The notes beneath the pieces are model-generated. The model was given only the letters and a program-made list of their open reading frames with translations, searched no databases and was not told where the DNA came from. From Natronosalvus rutilus (GTDB lineage Archaea > Halobacteriota > Halobacteria > Halobacteriales > Natrialbaceae), in the NCBI RefSeq assembly GCF_024204665.1, contig NZ_CP100356.1, positions 62,001 to 126,000 on the forward strand: a stretch of 64,000 bases of DNA, read 5' to 3'. The position numbers were made by a program, and so were the translations under genes. Shown piece after piece: positions 9,014 through 17,996 of the stretch; the stretch's first letter is position 1, and the number at the start of each line of letters is the position of its first letter.

Positions 9014-10747
9014 CTATCGGTCCGTGTACCCTGGATTCGTCACCGCACCAATTGCCGCCGAGTCGAAATCCCGACCGTACTTCGCGAGCACGCCACCGGT
9101 GTAGGATGGCTCGGGCTGCTCCCACGCGTCCCGGCGCGCTTCAATCTCGTCGTCGCTCAGGTTGACGTCGAGGGTACGAGCGGGTATGTCAACGGTCACG
9201 GTATCGCCGTCTTCGAGCAGGCCGATTGGGCCACCGACGTACGACTCGGGTGCGACGTGCCCAATCATCGGACCGCGGGTCGCCCCCGAGAAGCGGCCGT
9301 CGGTGAGGAGTGCGACGTCGTCCTCGTGGCCAGCGCCGACGACGGCCGCGGTGATCCCAAGCATCTCGCGCATCCCGGGACCACCCTGCGGACCTTCGTT
9401 CCGAATCACGATCACGTCCCCGCTCTCGATATCGCCTTCCTGCACGTACCGCATGGCGTCTTCCTCGCTCTCAAACACTCTGGCCGGCCCCTCATGGTGG
9501 AAGGCGTCGTCGCCCGTGACCTTGAGGACGCTCCCGTCCGGCGCGAGGTTCCCCCGGAGGATTCGAATGGCGCCCTCTGCTTGGTAGGGGTCGTCGACGG
9601 TGTAGAGGAAGTCTGCGTCCGAGGCCGCGACGACTTTCCGGGAAGGGAGGCGACCGGTCTCCTCAAGGTGTTCGAGTTCCTCGGCGATAGTCCGGCCGGT
9701 GATGGTGTTACTGTCGCCATGAATCAGGTCGGCGTCGTGAAGACGGCGGAGGACGACGGGGACGCCGCCGAGTTCGTGGAGGTCGTTCATGACGCGCGTC
9801 CCGCCGGGTTGAAGGTTCGCAATCTTCGGCGTACGCTTGCTGATGTCGTCAAAATCGTTGATGTCGAGGTTGATGCGGGCTTCGGCGGCGAGCGCGAGCA
9901 AGTGGAGGACGGCGTTCGTGGACCCGCCAATGGCAACCTGGAGCGCAATCGCGTTCTCGAAGCTCTCGCGCGAGAGGATGTCAGATGGGCGTCGGTCGGC
10001 GTGCACGGCGTCAAGGGCGAGTTCGCCCGCGCGTCGAGCTTCGTCGTACCGCGAGTCAGCTTCAGCCGGCGGGCTTGCGGAGCCAAGCGGCGCCATCCCG
10101 AGGGCTTCGGAGATTGAAGCCATCGTGTTCGCGGTGAACATCCCGCCGCAGGAGCCGGCGCCGGGGCAAGCGTGACGTTCGAGGTCGTCGAGTTCGTCCT
10201 CGCTCATCGAGCCTTCGGCGACGGCGCCGACGCCCTCGAAGACGTTCTGGATGGTGACCTCGCGGCCGTCGTGCTGGCCGGGCATGATAGAGCCGCCGTA
10301 GAGGAAGACGCTCGGGAGGTCGGTGCGGATGCTCGCCATGAGCATCCCCGGGAGGTTTTTGTCGCAACCCGCGACGGTGACGAGTGCGTCCATGCGTTCG
10401 CCGAACGCGACGAGTTCGACGCTGTCCGCGATGACTTCCCGTGAGATGAGGGAGGCCTTCATGCCCTCGGTCCCCATGGAGATGGCGTCGCTGATGGTGA
10501 TGGTGCCGAACTCAATGGGCATGCCGTTGGCGTCGCCGACGCCCTCGATGGCGGCGTCGGCGACGTCGTCCAGGTGGACGTTACAGGGCGTGATATCGGC
10601 GGCGGGATTGGCGACGCCGACCATTGGTGCGGCGAGGTCCTCGTCGTCAAACCCCATCGCGCGGAACATCGCACGATGCGGAGCGCGCTCGATTCCTTCC
10701 GTCACGTCCGTGCTCGGCAGGTCCGGGTCTTTACTCGGGGCTGTCAT
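9014..10747 (-). CDS. ilvD: IlvD/Edd-family dehydratase (dihydroxy-acid dehydratase)
   Basis: A 577-residue dehydratase of normal length. The Fe-S cysteine motifs of the family are present: [29 protein letters not shown] and [17 protein letters not shown]. The C-terminal domain shows [22 protein letters not shown], the catalytic serine loop. The family removes water from 2,3-dihydroxy acids to give 2-oxo acids, either in valine/isoleucine synthesis or in sugar-acid breakdown. The overlap with a stress-protein gene and location in a catabolic block next to a SAF-domain oxidoreductase and a TRAP transporter favour a sugar-acid or other hydroxy-acid substrate, but sequence alone cannot exclude biosynthetic IlvD. 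Start at ATG 10747, overlapping the previous stop codon (ATGA). Confidence 0.9.
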   Translation of the reverse strand: MTAPSKDPDLPSTDVTEGIERAPHRAMFRAMGFDDEDLAAPMVGVANPAADITPCNVHLDDVADAAIEGVGDANGMPIEFGTITISDAISMGTEGMKASLISREVIADSVELVAFGERMDALVTVAGCDKNLPGMLMASIRTDLPSVFLYGGSIMPGQHDGREVTIQNVFEGVGAVAEGSMSEDELDDLERHACPGAGSCGGMFTANTMASISEALGMAPLGSASPPAEADSRYDEARRAGELALDAVHADRRPSDILSRESFENAIALQVAIGGSTNAVLHLLALAAEARINLDINDFDDISKRTPKIANLQPGGTRVMNDLHELGGVPVVLRRLHDADLIHGDSNTITGRTIAEELEHLEETGRLPSRKVVAASDADFLYTVDDPYQAEGAIRILRGNLAPDGSVLKVTGDDAFHHEGPARVFESEEDAMRYVQEGDIESGDVIVIRNEGPQGGPGMREMLGITAAVVGAGHEDDVALLTDGRFSGATRGPMIGHVAPESYVGGPIGLLEDGDTVTVDIPARTLDVNLSDDEIEARRDAWEQPEPSYTGGVLAKYGRDFDSAAIGAVTNPGYTDR

Positions 10748-11193
10748 TCTTCCATCACCGTGAGGACGGGGCGGTCGGCGCTCAGGAGGACGGACTGGGT
10801 GGTCGACCCGAAGATTGCCTTCCCAATTGGGGATTGTCGACGAGCGCCGATGACGATGAATCGAGCGTCGACGTCGCGTCCGGTCTTGACGATCCCATTG
10901 GCTGGGTCCGCGACGCGGCCCATGTACGTCACATCGGTTGAAGCGTCTATGATCTGTCCCACAATCTCCCTCGCGCGGTCAGCGGCCTCGCTCTCGTAGC
11001 GCTCGATGGGTTCCGGTTTAACGTCGGCAATAGACGTCTTCCCCTGCTGTTCCTTGAGGAACTCGTCTTGGGAGACTACGTTGAGCGCGATCAGTTCTTC
11101 TCCGTACTTCTCCGCCAGATCCGCGGCGACAGTGATGGTCTCTTCGATGCCTTCGATGTCTTCGTCATCGTCCACTACGACAAGGATTGCCAT
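10744..11193 (-). CDS. Universal stress protein (UspA family)
   Basis: This is a 149-residue UspA-fold protein. It begins [40 protein letters not shown], and ends with the nucleotide-binding block [35 protein letters not shown], matching the G-2X-G-9X-G-(S/T) ATP motif. A longer frame up to 11241 exists, but the family start fits the ATG at 11193. It is followed by the dehydratase gene with a 4-bp overlap, so the two are probably co-translated. UspA proteins bind ATP or AMP; what this one regulates is unknown. Confidence 0.88.
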   Translation of the reverse strand: MAILVVVDDDEDIEGIEETITVAADLAEKYGEELIALNVVSQDEFLKEQQGKTSIADVKPEPIERYESEAADRAREIVGQIIDASTDVTYMGRVADPANGIVKTGRDVDARFIVIGARRQSPIGKAIFGSTTQSVLLSADRPVLTVMEE

Positions 11194-11230
11194 GGAAGAA
11201 AGCGATGGTGAGGAAGCATAAATATCGAAC

Positions 11231-11243
11231 GGTTGCTTCAACC
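11231..11243. promoter_or_regulatory. Palindrome before the usp-ilvD promoter
   Basis: GGTTG-CTT-CAACC is a perfect 5-bp inverted repeat. On the minus strand it lies just upstream of CGATATTTATG, a TATA-like element about 30 nt before the usp start at 11193. The position suits an activator or repressor site. The arms differ from the TTCAC operator. Confidence 0.4.
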
Positions 11244-11417
11244 GATAGCGACCCTCGAACCGAACGCACTGGAGTGCGTCCTGAAGCGGTTTGGATGAGC
11301 GCGCCGGAGCACATGGCGGTTATCGAGTCCTCATCGAGTGAGTCTGAAGCACCTCGGTCGAACACGTCGTGCCGGCGCTGCTCGCCGAAAGGGAGGTGGA
11401 CGTCCTCTGCAGCGCTG

Positions 11418-12770
11418 TCAGGACTCGGCGAACCGTTCTTCCTGAAGTTTGCGTAGTGAGTAGATGAACGAGTCCTCGTCGAGCTGGACGTCGTCGTACG
11501 TGATGACATCGTCCTGGGGGACCGCCTCGACGACCTCGGCGCCGTGGAGCAGTTCGAATGGAACGTGGTTCTTGCGCGCCGCACGGTCCGCGGTTTCGAG
11601 CGTCCCATAGATGGTGTACCCACCGCCGCCGTCAAGTTCGTCGCCCGGTTCGAGGTCGCGCTTCGCTGCGGCGGCGACCTCGGCTACGTGCGCGCGGGAA
11701 ACTCCTGTCGGTTCGTTGTCGAGCGCCGCAGTGGCGATGCTGATGGTCGTTTCGACGCCGGGCAGGTGGTAGGGACGGTAAAATACCTGATATTGACCGT
11801 CATCGGAGACGTACAGACCGTCGCCGCTGTTCTGCTCGATATACTCGGCGACGGCGTCGTTGGGGGTCGCGGTGACGACGAAGACGCCGAAACTGATGCT
11901 GTGGTCGACGCTACTCCCATCTGAGTGGAGCGTACTCACGGTGTCGACGACGCCCGTCTTCTCGAGCACACCACCGTCTTCGGTGGGACGGAGCGCGTCC
12001 GGAATCTCCGGAATCTCGCAGGTCGGGAGGTGCATTCCGGAGACGTCGGGTTCGAGTTCGAGGGCGTTCGCGACTGCACACATCTCAACGGCGACCTTCG
12101 TACCGTCGAGAAACGAGTTGTACATCCGTGGGTTTAGGTCGTGCCGTTCGACGAACGAGTCGTCGAATCCGTAGCGTTCGAAGACGTCGTCAGGGGTTCC
12201 CAACCTGTGCTCCTCGCGGTAGGGGTTCCCCTTGCCGACGGCGACGACGTCCATGCCGACGCTTCGGGCCCAGTCGTAGAGTTCAACGATGAGCGCTGGC
12301 TGGTCACCGTACGCGAAAGAGTACGTCACGCCGGCACTCTTTGCCATGTCTGCCAGTATCGGCCCCACGACCGTGTCCGTCTCGACAGTGACCATGACGA
12401 CGTGTTTCCCCTCCAGTATCGCGTTGTACGCGTGTCGCGCACCGGCCGTGGGCACGCCAGTCGATTCGACGACCACATCAATGTCGGCCTCGGTGAGCGC
12501 GATCGAATCGTCCGTGACCGCGACAGACCCGCTCGTAATCGCTTCGTTGATGCTTTCCGTCCCGTTCGCAGCCGTACTACGACCTGCTAGGCCAGCTTCC
12601 GACAACGCTCGCTGGGCGGCATCACGGTTGAGGTCGGCAACCGCGGCCGTTCGCATCCCGGGTACTCGTGCAATCTGGTCCATCAGTTTGGTCCCGAAGA
12701 GACCAGTTCCGATGATTCCGACGTCGATTGGTTCGTCTAACTTCCGTAGCTTGCTGTGGATGTTAATCAT
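11418..12770 (-). CDS. NAD(P)-dependent oxidoreductase with SAF domain (homoserine-dehydrogenase-like)
   Basis: This is a 450-residue protein. An N-terminal Rossmann domain carries VGIIGTGLFGTKLMDQI (GxGxxG, residues about 18-30) and the catalytic region VVESTGVPTAGARHAYNAILEGKHVVMVTVETDTVVGPIL. A C-terminal SAF-type domain runs from about residue 340 (KRDLEPGDELDGGGGYTIYGTL...ADRAARKNHVPFELLHGAEV). Such proteins are widespread beside hydroxy- and sugar-acid catabolic genes, yet few have a proven substrate. It is divergent from the TRAP operon at 12916 across 145 bp, so both probably share a control region. Expected role: oxidation or reduction of an imported hydroxy acid; the substrate is unknown. 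Confidence 0.8.
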   Translation of the reverse strand: MINIHSKLRKLDEPIDVGIIGTGLFGTKLMDQIARVPGMRTAAVADLNRDAAQRALSEAGLAGRSTAANGTESINEAITSGSVAVTDDSIALTEADIDVVVESTGVPTAGARHAYNAILEGKHVVMVTVETDTVVGPILADMAKSAGVTYSFAYGDQPALIVELYDWARSVGMDVVAVGKGNPYREEHRLGTPDDVFERYGFDDSFVERHDLNPRMYNSFLDGTKVAVEMCAVANALELEPDVSGMHLPTCEIPEIPDALRPTEDGGVLEKTGVVDTVSTLHSDGSSVDHSISFGVFVVTATPNDAVAEYIEQNSGDGLYVSDDGQYQVFYRPYHLPGVETTISIATAALDNEPTGVSRAHVAEVAAAAKRDLEPGDELDGGGGYTIYGTLETADRAARKNHVPFELLHGAEVVEAVPQDDVITYDDVQLDEDSFIYSLRKLQEERFAES

Positions 12771-12837
12771 TTCTAAGTTACCACTGATCGCAGAGCTGCT
12801 CGGTCCCTGCGCCGGTTCGTGTCAGACGATGGCACAC

Positions 12838-12850
12838 CAATTTTTATACC
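12838..12850 (+). promoter_or_regulatory. Promoter of the first TRAP operon
   Basis: The sequence ccaatttttatacc contains a good haloarchaeal TATA element, about 70 nt before the dctP start at 12916. A short leader is therefore likely. Confidence 0.45.
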
Positions 12851-12915
12851 TATATGTGGAGGCAACACTTGCCGCTCTGCCAATATTGATAATGAATGTT
12901 TCGTAAGATTGGGTC

Positions 12916-14001
12916 ATGGTATCACCAAACAGTCGGCGTAGCTACTTGAAAGCCGTCGGCACGGGATCCGTAGCCGGATTTTTAGGCCTCGCAGGGTGTC
13001 TAGGCGGCGACGGAGACGACGGTAACGGCGGTAACGGCGGTAACGGCGGTAACGGCGGTAACGGCGGTAACGGCGGAGAGAGTCGGAGTCTGTCCATCGC
13101 CACGCCGTTCAACCCCGAGCACACGCAAACGGAACTCGCAAGTCGATTCGCCGATAACGTCGACTCCGAGACTGACGGCCGAATCACATTTGACGTACTC
13201 GCAGCATCGGTCGGTGGTGAAGAGGACCAGATCGAATCAGTTGCATCTGGCACGGTCGACATGCACGGGACGAGTGTTTCGTCGGTCGCCGCTGCATACG
13301 GCCCCGAATACGGGTTCCTCGAAGCGCCATTCGTCGCGCAGAACTGGGAGCACTTTCGGGCGATGCAAGACGAGTTCACGTATGGGGACGACGGATTCAA
13401 CTCCCAGATCATCAACGAGGGAAACCAGCGTCAACTCAGCGAGTCCTTCCGCGGGCTCCGTGGCACAACCTCAAACATGGTCGTCGAACACCCCGACGAC
13501 GTACAGGATGTCGACATGCGCCTCCCGCAGTTCGAAACGTGGGTCAAGACCTGGGAGGAGATCGGGGTGAACGCAACGCCCGTTGCGTTCGATGAGCTGT
13601 ATTCGGCACTTGAAACCGGCGTCGTCGAAGCCTCGGAAGGTCCAATTCAGCAGTTCATGGACACAAGCCTCTACGAGGTCCAGTCGCACTTCTCGGAGAC
13701 CCAGCACCTCCTTCAGGGCCTCAGTTGGCTTATCAACGAGGACCTCTGGCAGGACCTCTCTAGCGACGACCAACAGATCATCCAGGACAGCCTGCAGGAG
13801 GCTGTCGAGTGGGCGAACGAAACGACACGCTCCGAAGTCGACGAACTCCTCACGCAGGCCGAAGAGGAACACGACACGACCATTACACGTGCCGAAGATG
13901 TCGACCAACAGGCGTTCGTTGAGGCAGGCACTCCTCAACTCGAACGATTCTTCGAGGACCGCTGGGATCCGTCTTTCCAGGAAGTCCAGGACCTCGCTTA
14001 G
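12916..14001 (+). CDS. dctP: TRAP transporter substrate-binding lipoprotein (DctP type)
   Basis: A 361-residue extracellular receptor. The N-terminus has a twin-arginine signal (NSRRSYLKAVGTGS) and lipobox LAGC, so it is exported folded by Tat and lipid-anchored. A Gly-Asn linker of six GGN repeats follows (residues about 36-54). The mature part has the DctP fold: RSLSIATPFNPEHTQTELASRFADNV, the conserved region MRLPQFETWVKTWEEIGVNATPVAFDELYSALETGVVEASEGP, and LSWLINEDLWQDLSSDDQQII. It should bind a carboxylate and hand it to the DctQM permease encoded directly downstream. The presence of an IlvD-type dehydratase and hydroxy-acid oxidoreductases nearby suggests an organic or sugar acid. Confidence 0.93.
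   Translation: MVSPNSRRSYLKAVGTGSVAGFLGLAGCLGGDGDDGNGGNGGNGGNGGNGGNGGESRSLSIATPFNPEHTQTELASRFADNVDSETDGRITFDVLAASVGGEEDQIESVASGTVDMHGTSVSSVAAAYGPEYGFLEAPFVAQNWEHFRAMQDEFTYGDDGFNSQIINEGNQRQLSESFRGLRGTTSNMVVEHPDDVQDVDMRLPQFETWVKTWEEIGVNATPVAFDELYSALETGVVEASEGPIQQFMDTSLYEVQSHFSETQHLLQGLSWLINEDLWQDLSSDDQQIIQDSLQEAVEWANETTRSEVDELLTQAEEEHDTTITRAEDVDQQAFVEAGTPQLERFFEDRWDPSFQEVQDLA
13021..13077 (+). repeat. In-frame 9-bp tandem repeat (Gly-Asn linker)
   Basis: About six tandem copies of GGTAACGGC encode (Gly-Asn-Gly)n between lipobox and binding domain. The repeat can change length by slippage without a frameshift and probably serves as a flexible tether. Confidence 0.85.
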
Positions 14002-14033
14002 CTACCCAATACCGCAAAGACCTCCACCCATCT

Positions 14034-14576
14034 ATGACCGATTCCAAACTATTTTCGACAATAGAACGAGGATTCGACTACCTAGAGGATGGTACCGTAC
14101 TCGTCGGTATGGTACTGTTCGTTCTCATTAATCTCATCGCGGCGTTCCAGATATTCATGCGATTCGTCGACTTAGGGTTCAGTACAACGTGGACGGAAGA
14201 GGTCGCACGGTACCTCCTTGTCGTCATGGTGTTCGTCGGTGCACCGTACGCAATGCGTAATGACGACAACATCTCGATCCGGCCGCTCTTCCGGTTGGTC
14301 CCGGCAATCGTCCAGAAGGTGCTGATCACGTTCTCGAACGTCATGATTATCGCGTTCTCCGTCCTCGTCATCTACGCGGTGTACGAGGTATCGGAGCGGA
14401 CGCTCGGCGTGACCCTTGCGACGGTGGACTGGTTGACCGTCGGCCATGCGCAGGTCGTCCTCGGTATCATGTTCGCCATCGTTATCCTGTTTGCCATCGA
14501 GGAGACGATAAACATGTGGCAGTCCGACGAAGCGCCGATTACGGCGAATAACAATGGCAACGAGGGAGGGAGCTGA
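14034..14576 (+). CDS. dctQ: TRAP transporter small permease subunit DctQ
   Basis: A 180-residue membrane protein with four hydrophobic helices, as expected for DctQ: VLVGMVLFVLINLIAAFQIFM, the region YLLVVMVFVGAPYAM, VMIIAFSVLVIYAV and VVLGIMFAIVILFAI. The second helix is preceded by TTWTEEVARYL, which is a signature of the family (W-x-E-E-x-x-R). It lies 32 bp after dctP and 2 bp before the large permease, so one operon is clear. Confidence 0.9.
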   Translation: MTDSKLFSTIERGFDYLEDGTVLVGMVLFVLINLIAAFQIFMRFVDLGFSTTWTEEVARYLLVVMVFVGAPYAMRNDDNISIRPLFRLVPAIVQKVLITFSNVMIIAFSVLVIYAVYEVSERTLGVTLATVDWLTVGHAQVVLGIMFAIVILFAIEETINMWQSDEAPITANNNGNEGGS

Positions 14577-14578
14577 CC

Positions 14579-15883
14579 GTGGCCGAAATGTTCACGCTGA
14601 CGGCGGCGTTCATCTTCGTACTCCTCGCGCTGTACGTACTCGGGGTCCCCGTCGCGTACGCAATTGGACTGAGCGCCGTCGTGGTAATGGTGCTCCCGAT
14701 GGGACCACCGTTCAACGCACAGGTGATCGCACAGCGGATGTACACGGGGATGAACTCGTTCACCCTTCTAGCCATCCCGTTCTTCTTGTTCGCGGGACGA
14801 ATAATGAACTCTATCGGGATGACGTCCGACATCTTCGACTTTGCCGAGGAGGCGGTCGGACCTCTCCCAGGTGGCCTCGGCCACGTCAACGTCGTGGTCA
14901 GCATGATCTTCTCGGGGATGAGCGGCGCAGCAGTCGCTGACGCCGCCGGACTCGGAACGATCGAATACAACGCGATGACCGAACGTGGCTATGAACCACG
15001 ATTCGCGGCCGGCATTACGGCAGCATCCTCGACGATCGGACCTATCATCCCGCCGAGCATCCCGATGATCGTCTATGGAGTGATGGCGCAAGTGTCAATC
15101 GGCGCGCTGTTCATTGCCGGTATCGTTCCCGGAATCCTAATGGGGCTGTCTCTGATGGGGATGGTAACGTACATCGCCATCCGCGAGGGATTCGCATCAC
15201 GAGACGCGTACAATGCGAGACGGCTGTTCAGCACGCTGCTACGAGCAGTCCCGGCATTCGTCGCACCCATCATCATCATCGGTGGCATCATCTCCGGGTA
15301 CTTCACGCCCACCGAGTCTGCGGTCGTGGCGGTCGTCTACGCCATCTTTCTCGGCGCGTTCTACTACCGTGAACTCGACGGACCTACGCTGTACTCGGTC
15401 ATTAAGAAGACGTTCGTGGATACGGCCGCGCTCATCCTGATCATCGGGCTCGCAAATCTCTACGGGTTCCTCGTCACGATCTCGGGCGTCCCTCAGTACC
15501 TGACCGAAACGCTCCTTATTGTCGCGGACAGCGCACTCGTCGCCACGATACTGCTCGTGTTCGTACTCCTCATCTTCGGGACGTTCATGGAGACGCTCGC
15601 GATTATCTTGATCACCGTTCCGATCCTCGCACCAACGTTCCCAGGTCTCGGTATCGACCCGCTGGTCTTCGGTATCGTGATGATGATCACGCTCATGATT
15701 GGCCTGATCACGCCACCGTTCGGGGTGGTCCTGTTCGTCATCGAGCGGGTAACCGAGTTAGATCTACTGGACATAATCAAGGGAGTGGCGCCATTCTACA
15801 TTCCGCTCGTCGGCGTACTGGTGCTCATCATCTTCGTCCCTGAAGTCGTCCTATTCGTGCCTAGGATGCTCGGGTTCGTGTAG
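14579..15883 (+). CDS. dctM: TRAP transporter large permease subunit DctM
   Basis: A 434-residue permease of standard length with about 12 hydrophobic segments. Family motifs include AIPFFLFAGRIMNSIGMT, FSGMSGAAVADAAGLGTIEYNAM, SSTIGPIIPPSIPMIVYGV and GLITPPFGVVLFV, which form the Na+-coupled elevator core. Start is GTG at 14579 (an ATG at 14588 is possible). It completes a dctPQM set; import would be driven by the sodium gradient. Confidence 0.93.
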   Translation: MAEMFTLTAAFIFVLLALYVLGVPVAYAIGLSAVVVMVLPMGPPFNAQVIAQRMYTGMNSFTLLAIPFFLFAGRIMNSIGMTSDIFDFAEEAVGPLPGGLGHVNVVVSMIFSGMSGAAVADAAGLGTIEYNAMTERGYEPRFAAGITAASSTIGPIIPPSIPMIVYGVMAQVSIGALFIAGIVPGILMGLSLMGMVTYIAIREGFASRDAYNARRLFSTLLRAVPAFVAPIIIIGGIISGYFTPTESAVVAVVYAIFLGAFYYRELDGPTLYSVIKKTFVDTAALILIIGLANLYGFLVTISGVPQYLTETLLIVADSALVATILLVFVLLIFGTFMETLAIILITVPILAPTFPGLGIDPLVFGIVMMITLMIGLITPPFGVVLFVIERVTELDLLDIIKGVAPFYIPLVGVLVLIIFVPEVVLFVPRMLGFV

Positions 15884-16105
15884 CCCGAATTCTTTTTTGC
15901 GGCGTTCTGCTAGACCAGTACACGGTCCGATTTTCTGCTAGATCGACACGCGATCCTGTTCTCATGTCTCACGTAACTCCAGCGCACCATTTGCGAACAG
16001 GCCGAACTGACAGTACAGAATAATAGTGACGGTAAAGGGAGAAGGAAGTGCTGTAATGATGGAACTGCTCGGTGGGGATGGCGTGTTCGTTACTGATGTC
16101 ATTTA
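15884..16105. other. Intergenic, nothing recognised
   Basis: This spacer after the TRAP operon leads into the SDR relic and shows no gene. T-rich tttttt after the dctM stop (about 15893) may serve as a terminator. Confidence 0.35.
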
Positions 16106-16303
16106 GGTGCGACCGAGACGGAGCGCATCGTCGAGATGACCACCGATGTGGAGCGTGTGGAGTCCGCGGCAAACGAGTTCCCGTTCGGCCGATAGGGGAC
16201 GCCCGAGGATGTCGGGAAGGCGACGGTGTTCTTGGCGTCAGACCCCTCGGCGTTCGTGACCGGCGTGGCGCTCCCGGTCGACGGTGGGTCCACCATCCGC
16301 TGA
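16106..16303 (+). pseudogene. C-terminal relic of a short-chain dehydrogenase
   Basis: The frame reads GATETERIVEMTTDVERVE, ...EFPFGR, a TAG stop at 16193-16195, then [35 protein letters not shown] and TGA. This is the C-terminal quarter of a classical SDR, closely matching the end of the intact SDR at 53164-53931 (PTETERINEMTDEKQR...[16 protein letters not shown]). The catalytic and cofactor-binding parts are gone and a nonsense codon interrupts the rest. It is one of three SDR fragments in the block. Confidence 0.8.
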
Positions 16304-16383
16304 CCGCGTCACCCGACTATTGACCTGACAGGTCGGTCTGTCAGAGTCGGTGCCGATATAATGCTGGCTCGTGATGTACTCAT

Positions 16384-16728
16384 ATGGACCTAGTAACTGG
16401 CGATCCGTCCGAAGAAGTCGAGGTCAAGCCCGGTGTGTACCTGTCGCAGCTCGCCGCCGGGAATGAGATGAGCATTCAGCACGTCCGCATCGAACCCGAT
16501 GGCCGCGTGCCCGAGCACAGCCACCACTACGAGCAACTCGGGTTCGTCTACCAGGGCGAGCAGACGTTCATCCTTGAGGACGGCGAGGAAGTCACTGCGG
16601 GCCCCGGGGAGTCCTACTGGCTGAAGAGCCATGAGGTCCACGCCGCGGAGAACCAGGGCGACGAGGAGATGCTCGCCATCGACGTGTTCAGTCCGCCGCG
16701 GCACTCGCCGGACTGGGCCGAGGACTGA
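16384..16728 (+). CDS. Small cupin-domain protein
   Basis: A 114-residue single-domain cupin. Motif 1 is PDGRVPEHSHHYEQLGFVYQGEQTF (H-x-H-x4-E...G) and motif 2 is GPGESYWLKSHEVHAAENQGDEEMLAIDVF, together giving a mononuclear metal site. A TATA-like gatataatg about 26 nt before ATG 16384 suggests a leaderless transcript. Small cupins of this kind act as isomerases, dioxygenases or sugar-binding proteins. Here it precedes a zinc-dependent oxidoreductase, as the two larger bicupins also do. Substrate unknown. Confidence 0.85.
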   Translation: MDLVTGDPSEEVEVKPGVYLSQLAAGNEMSIQHVRIEPDGRVPEHSHHYEQLGFVYQGEQTFILEDGEEVTAGPGESYWLKSHEVHAAENQGDEEMLAIDVFSPPRHSPDWAED

Positions 16729-16849
16729 GCCGACCCACCGCATCGAACGACCGACCGACGCTGGTAGCGGGGCGAAGTCGGCTGCGATGCCGGGTTTGCG
16801 TTGCCACGATACCCTTACCTTTATCGACGGAACGTGTGTACGACATGCT

Positions 16850-17866
16850 ATGCGAGCCGCAGCATACACGTCGCTTGGAGAGTCGGGTACGATTGAGGCT
16901 ATAGATCTCGAGGACCCCGACCCGGAACCGGGATCGGTGGTCGTGCGAGTCGAAGCGTGTAGCGTCAATCACCGTGACCTCTGGAATCTTGAGGGAGCCC
17001 AGGGGGTCGGCGAATCCGACCTGCCGTACGTCGGCGGGTCCGACGTCGCTGGCGTCGTTGAAGCGGTCGGCGACGGTGTCAACGATATCTCGACCGGCGA
17101 CCGCGTGGTCCTCAACCCCGTGAAGTCGTGCGGGAAGTGCCGCTTCTGCCGGGACGGCCCCGAGAATCAGTGTGAGAACTTCGGTATCTACGACGGCGGG
17201 TTCGGTGAGCTAGCGGCGGTCGACTCGACGCGACTCGAGCATGTCCCCAACAGCGTCGACCTCGTGGACGCCGCTGCCATCCCGATCGCGTACATGACCG
17301 CGTACCACATGATCCGGCGGGCCAACGTCGAACCTGGCGACCTCGTGTTCGTCCCTGGCGCGACTGGCGGTGTCGGCGTCGCCGCGATCCAGTTGCTCGA
17401 CGTCATCGGCGCACGCTCGATCGCGACGTCGACGAGCGCGGAGAAGCTTGACCGCCTCACGGCGCTCGGCACGGACCACACGATTCAGTCGGCCGACGTC
17501 GAGGAACTCCGCGAGGGCGTCGAGGCCATCGGTGCGCCGGACGTCACTCTCAACCACCTGGGCGGCAAGTACACCGCGGTCGGCCTCGAGGTACTCGACC
17601 GCGCCGGGAAGATGGTCATCTGTGGGCGCACCGTCTCGCGGCGCTCGGATATCGACATCCGTGACCTCTACTGGGACCACAAGCGCGTCATTGGAAGCAC
17701 GATGGGGACGCAGGCTGATCTCGCGCGCCTCGTCGAACTGCTCGCGGACGGCCAGCTTGAGCCCGAGGTCGGTGAGACGTACGCACTCGAGGACACCATC
17801 GAGGCGTTCGAGGCCATCGGGGACCGGTCGGCATTCGGGAAGCAGATCGTCGAGCCCCAGGAGTGA
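16850..17866 (+). CDS. Zinc-type alcohol dehydrogenase / quinone reductase family oxidoreductase
   Basis: A 338-residue MDR enzyme. The N-terminal GroES-like domain includes VRVEACSVNHRDLWNLEG. The structural zinc lobe is CGKCRFCRDGPENQC and the Rossmann motif is VPGATGGVGVAAIQL. The ATG at 16850 is preferred because upstream codons are not protein-like and a TATA element (cctttatc) lies 28 nt before it. MDR enzymes oxidise alcohols or reduce enones with NAD(P)H. The aldehyde dehydrogenase that follows, in the opposite direction, could handle its product. Confidence 0.88.
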   Translation: MRAAAYTSLGESGTIEAIDLEDPDPEPGSVVVRVEACSVNHRDLWNLEGAQGVGESDLPYVGGSDVAGVVEAVGDGVNDISTGDRVVLNPVKSCGKCRFCRDGPENQCENFGIYDGGFGELAAVDSTRLEHVPNSVDLVDAAAIPIAYMTAYHMIRRANVEPGDLVFVPGATGGVGVAAIQLLDVIGARSIATSTSAEKLDRLTALGTDHTIQSADVEELREGVEAIGAPDVTLNHLGGKYTAVGLEVLDRAGKMVICGRTVSRRSDIDIRDLYWDHKRVIGSTMGTQADLARLVELLADGQLEPEVGETYALEDTIEAFEAIGDRSAFGKQIVEPQE

Positions 17867-17996
17867 CCGGAACGCTCGTCACGAGATCACGTCATCGACG
17901 CGAGTGACCGGGACTCGCTGTTGCGAGACCAACGCCGATATGGTAGAAAGAGCGGCGGTGGGTAGGATCTCGCCACGCTCATCGGGTTTCGATCGT

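Noticed and set aside
8975..10117. Plus-strand 380-codon frame
   Set aside because: Antisense shadow of the ilvD gene, which has complete family motifs on the other strand.
12990..13100. Possible CRISPR-like array
   Set aside because: The repeat is a 9-bp in-frame coding repeat without spacers. No CRISPR array was seen in the window.
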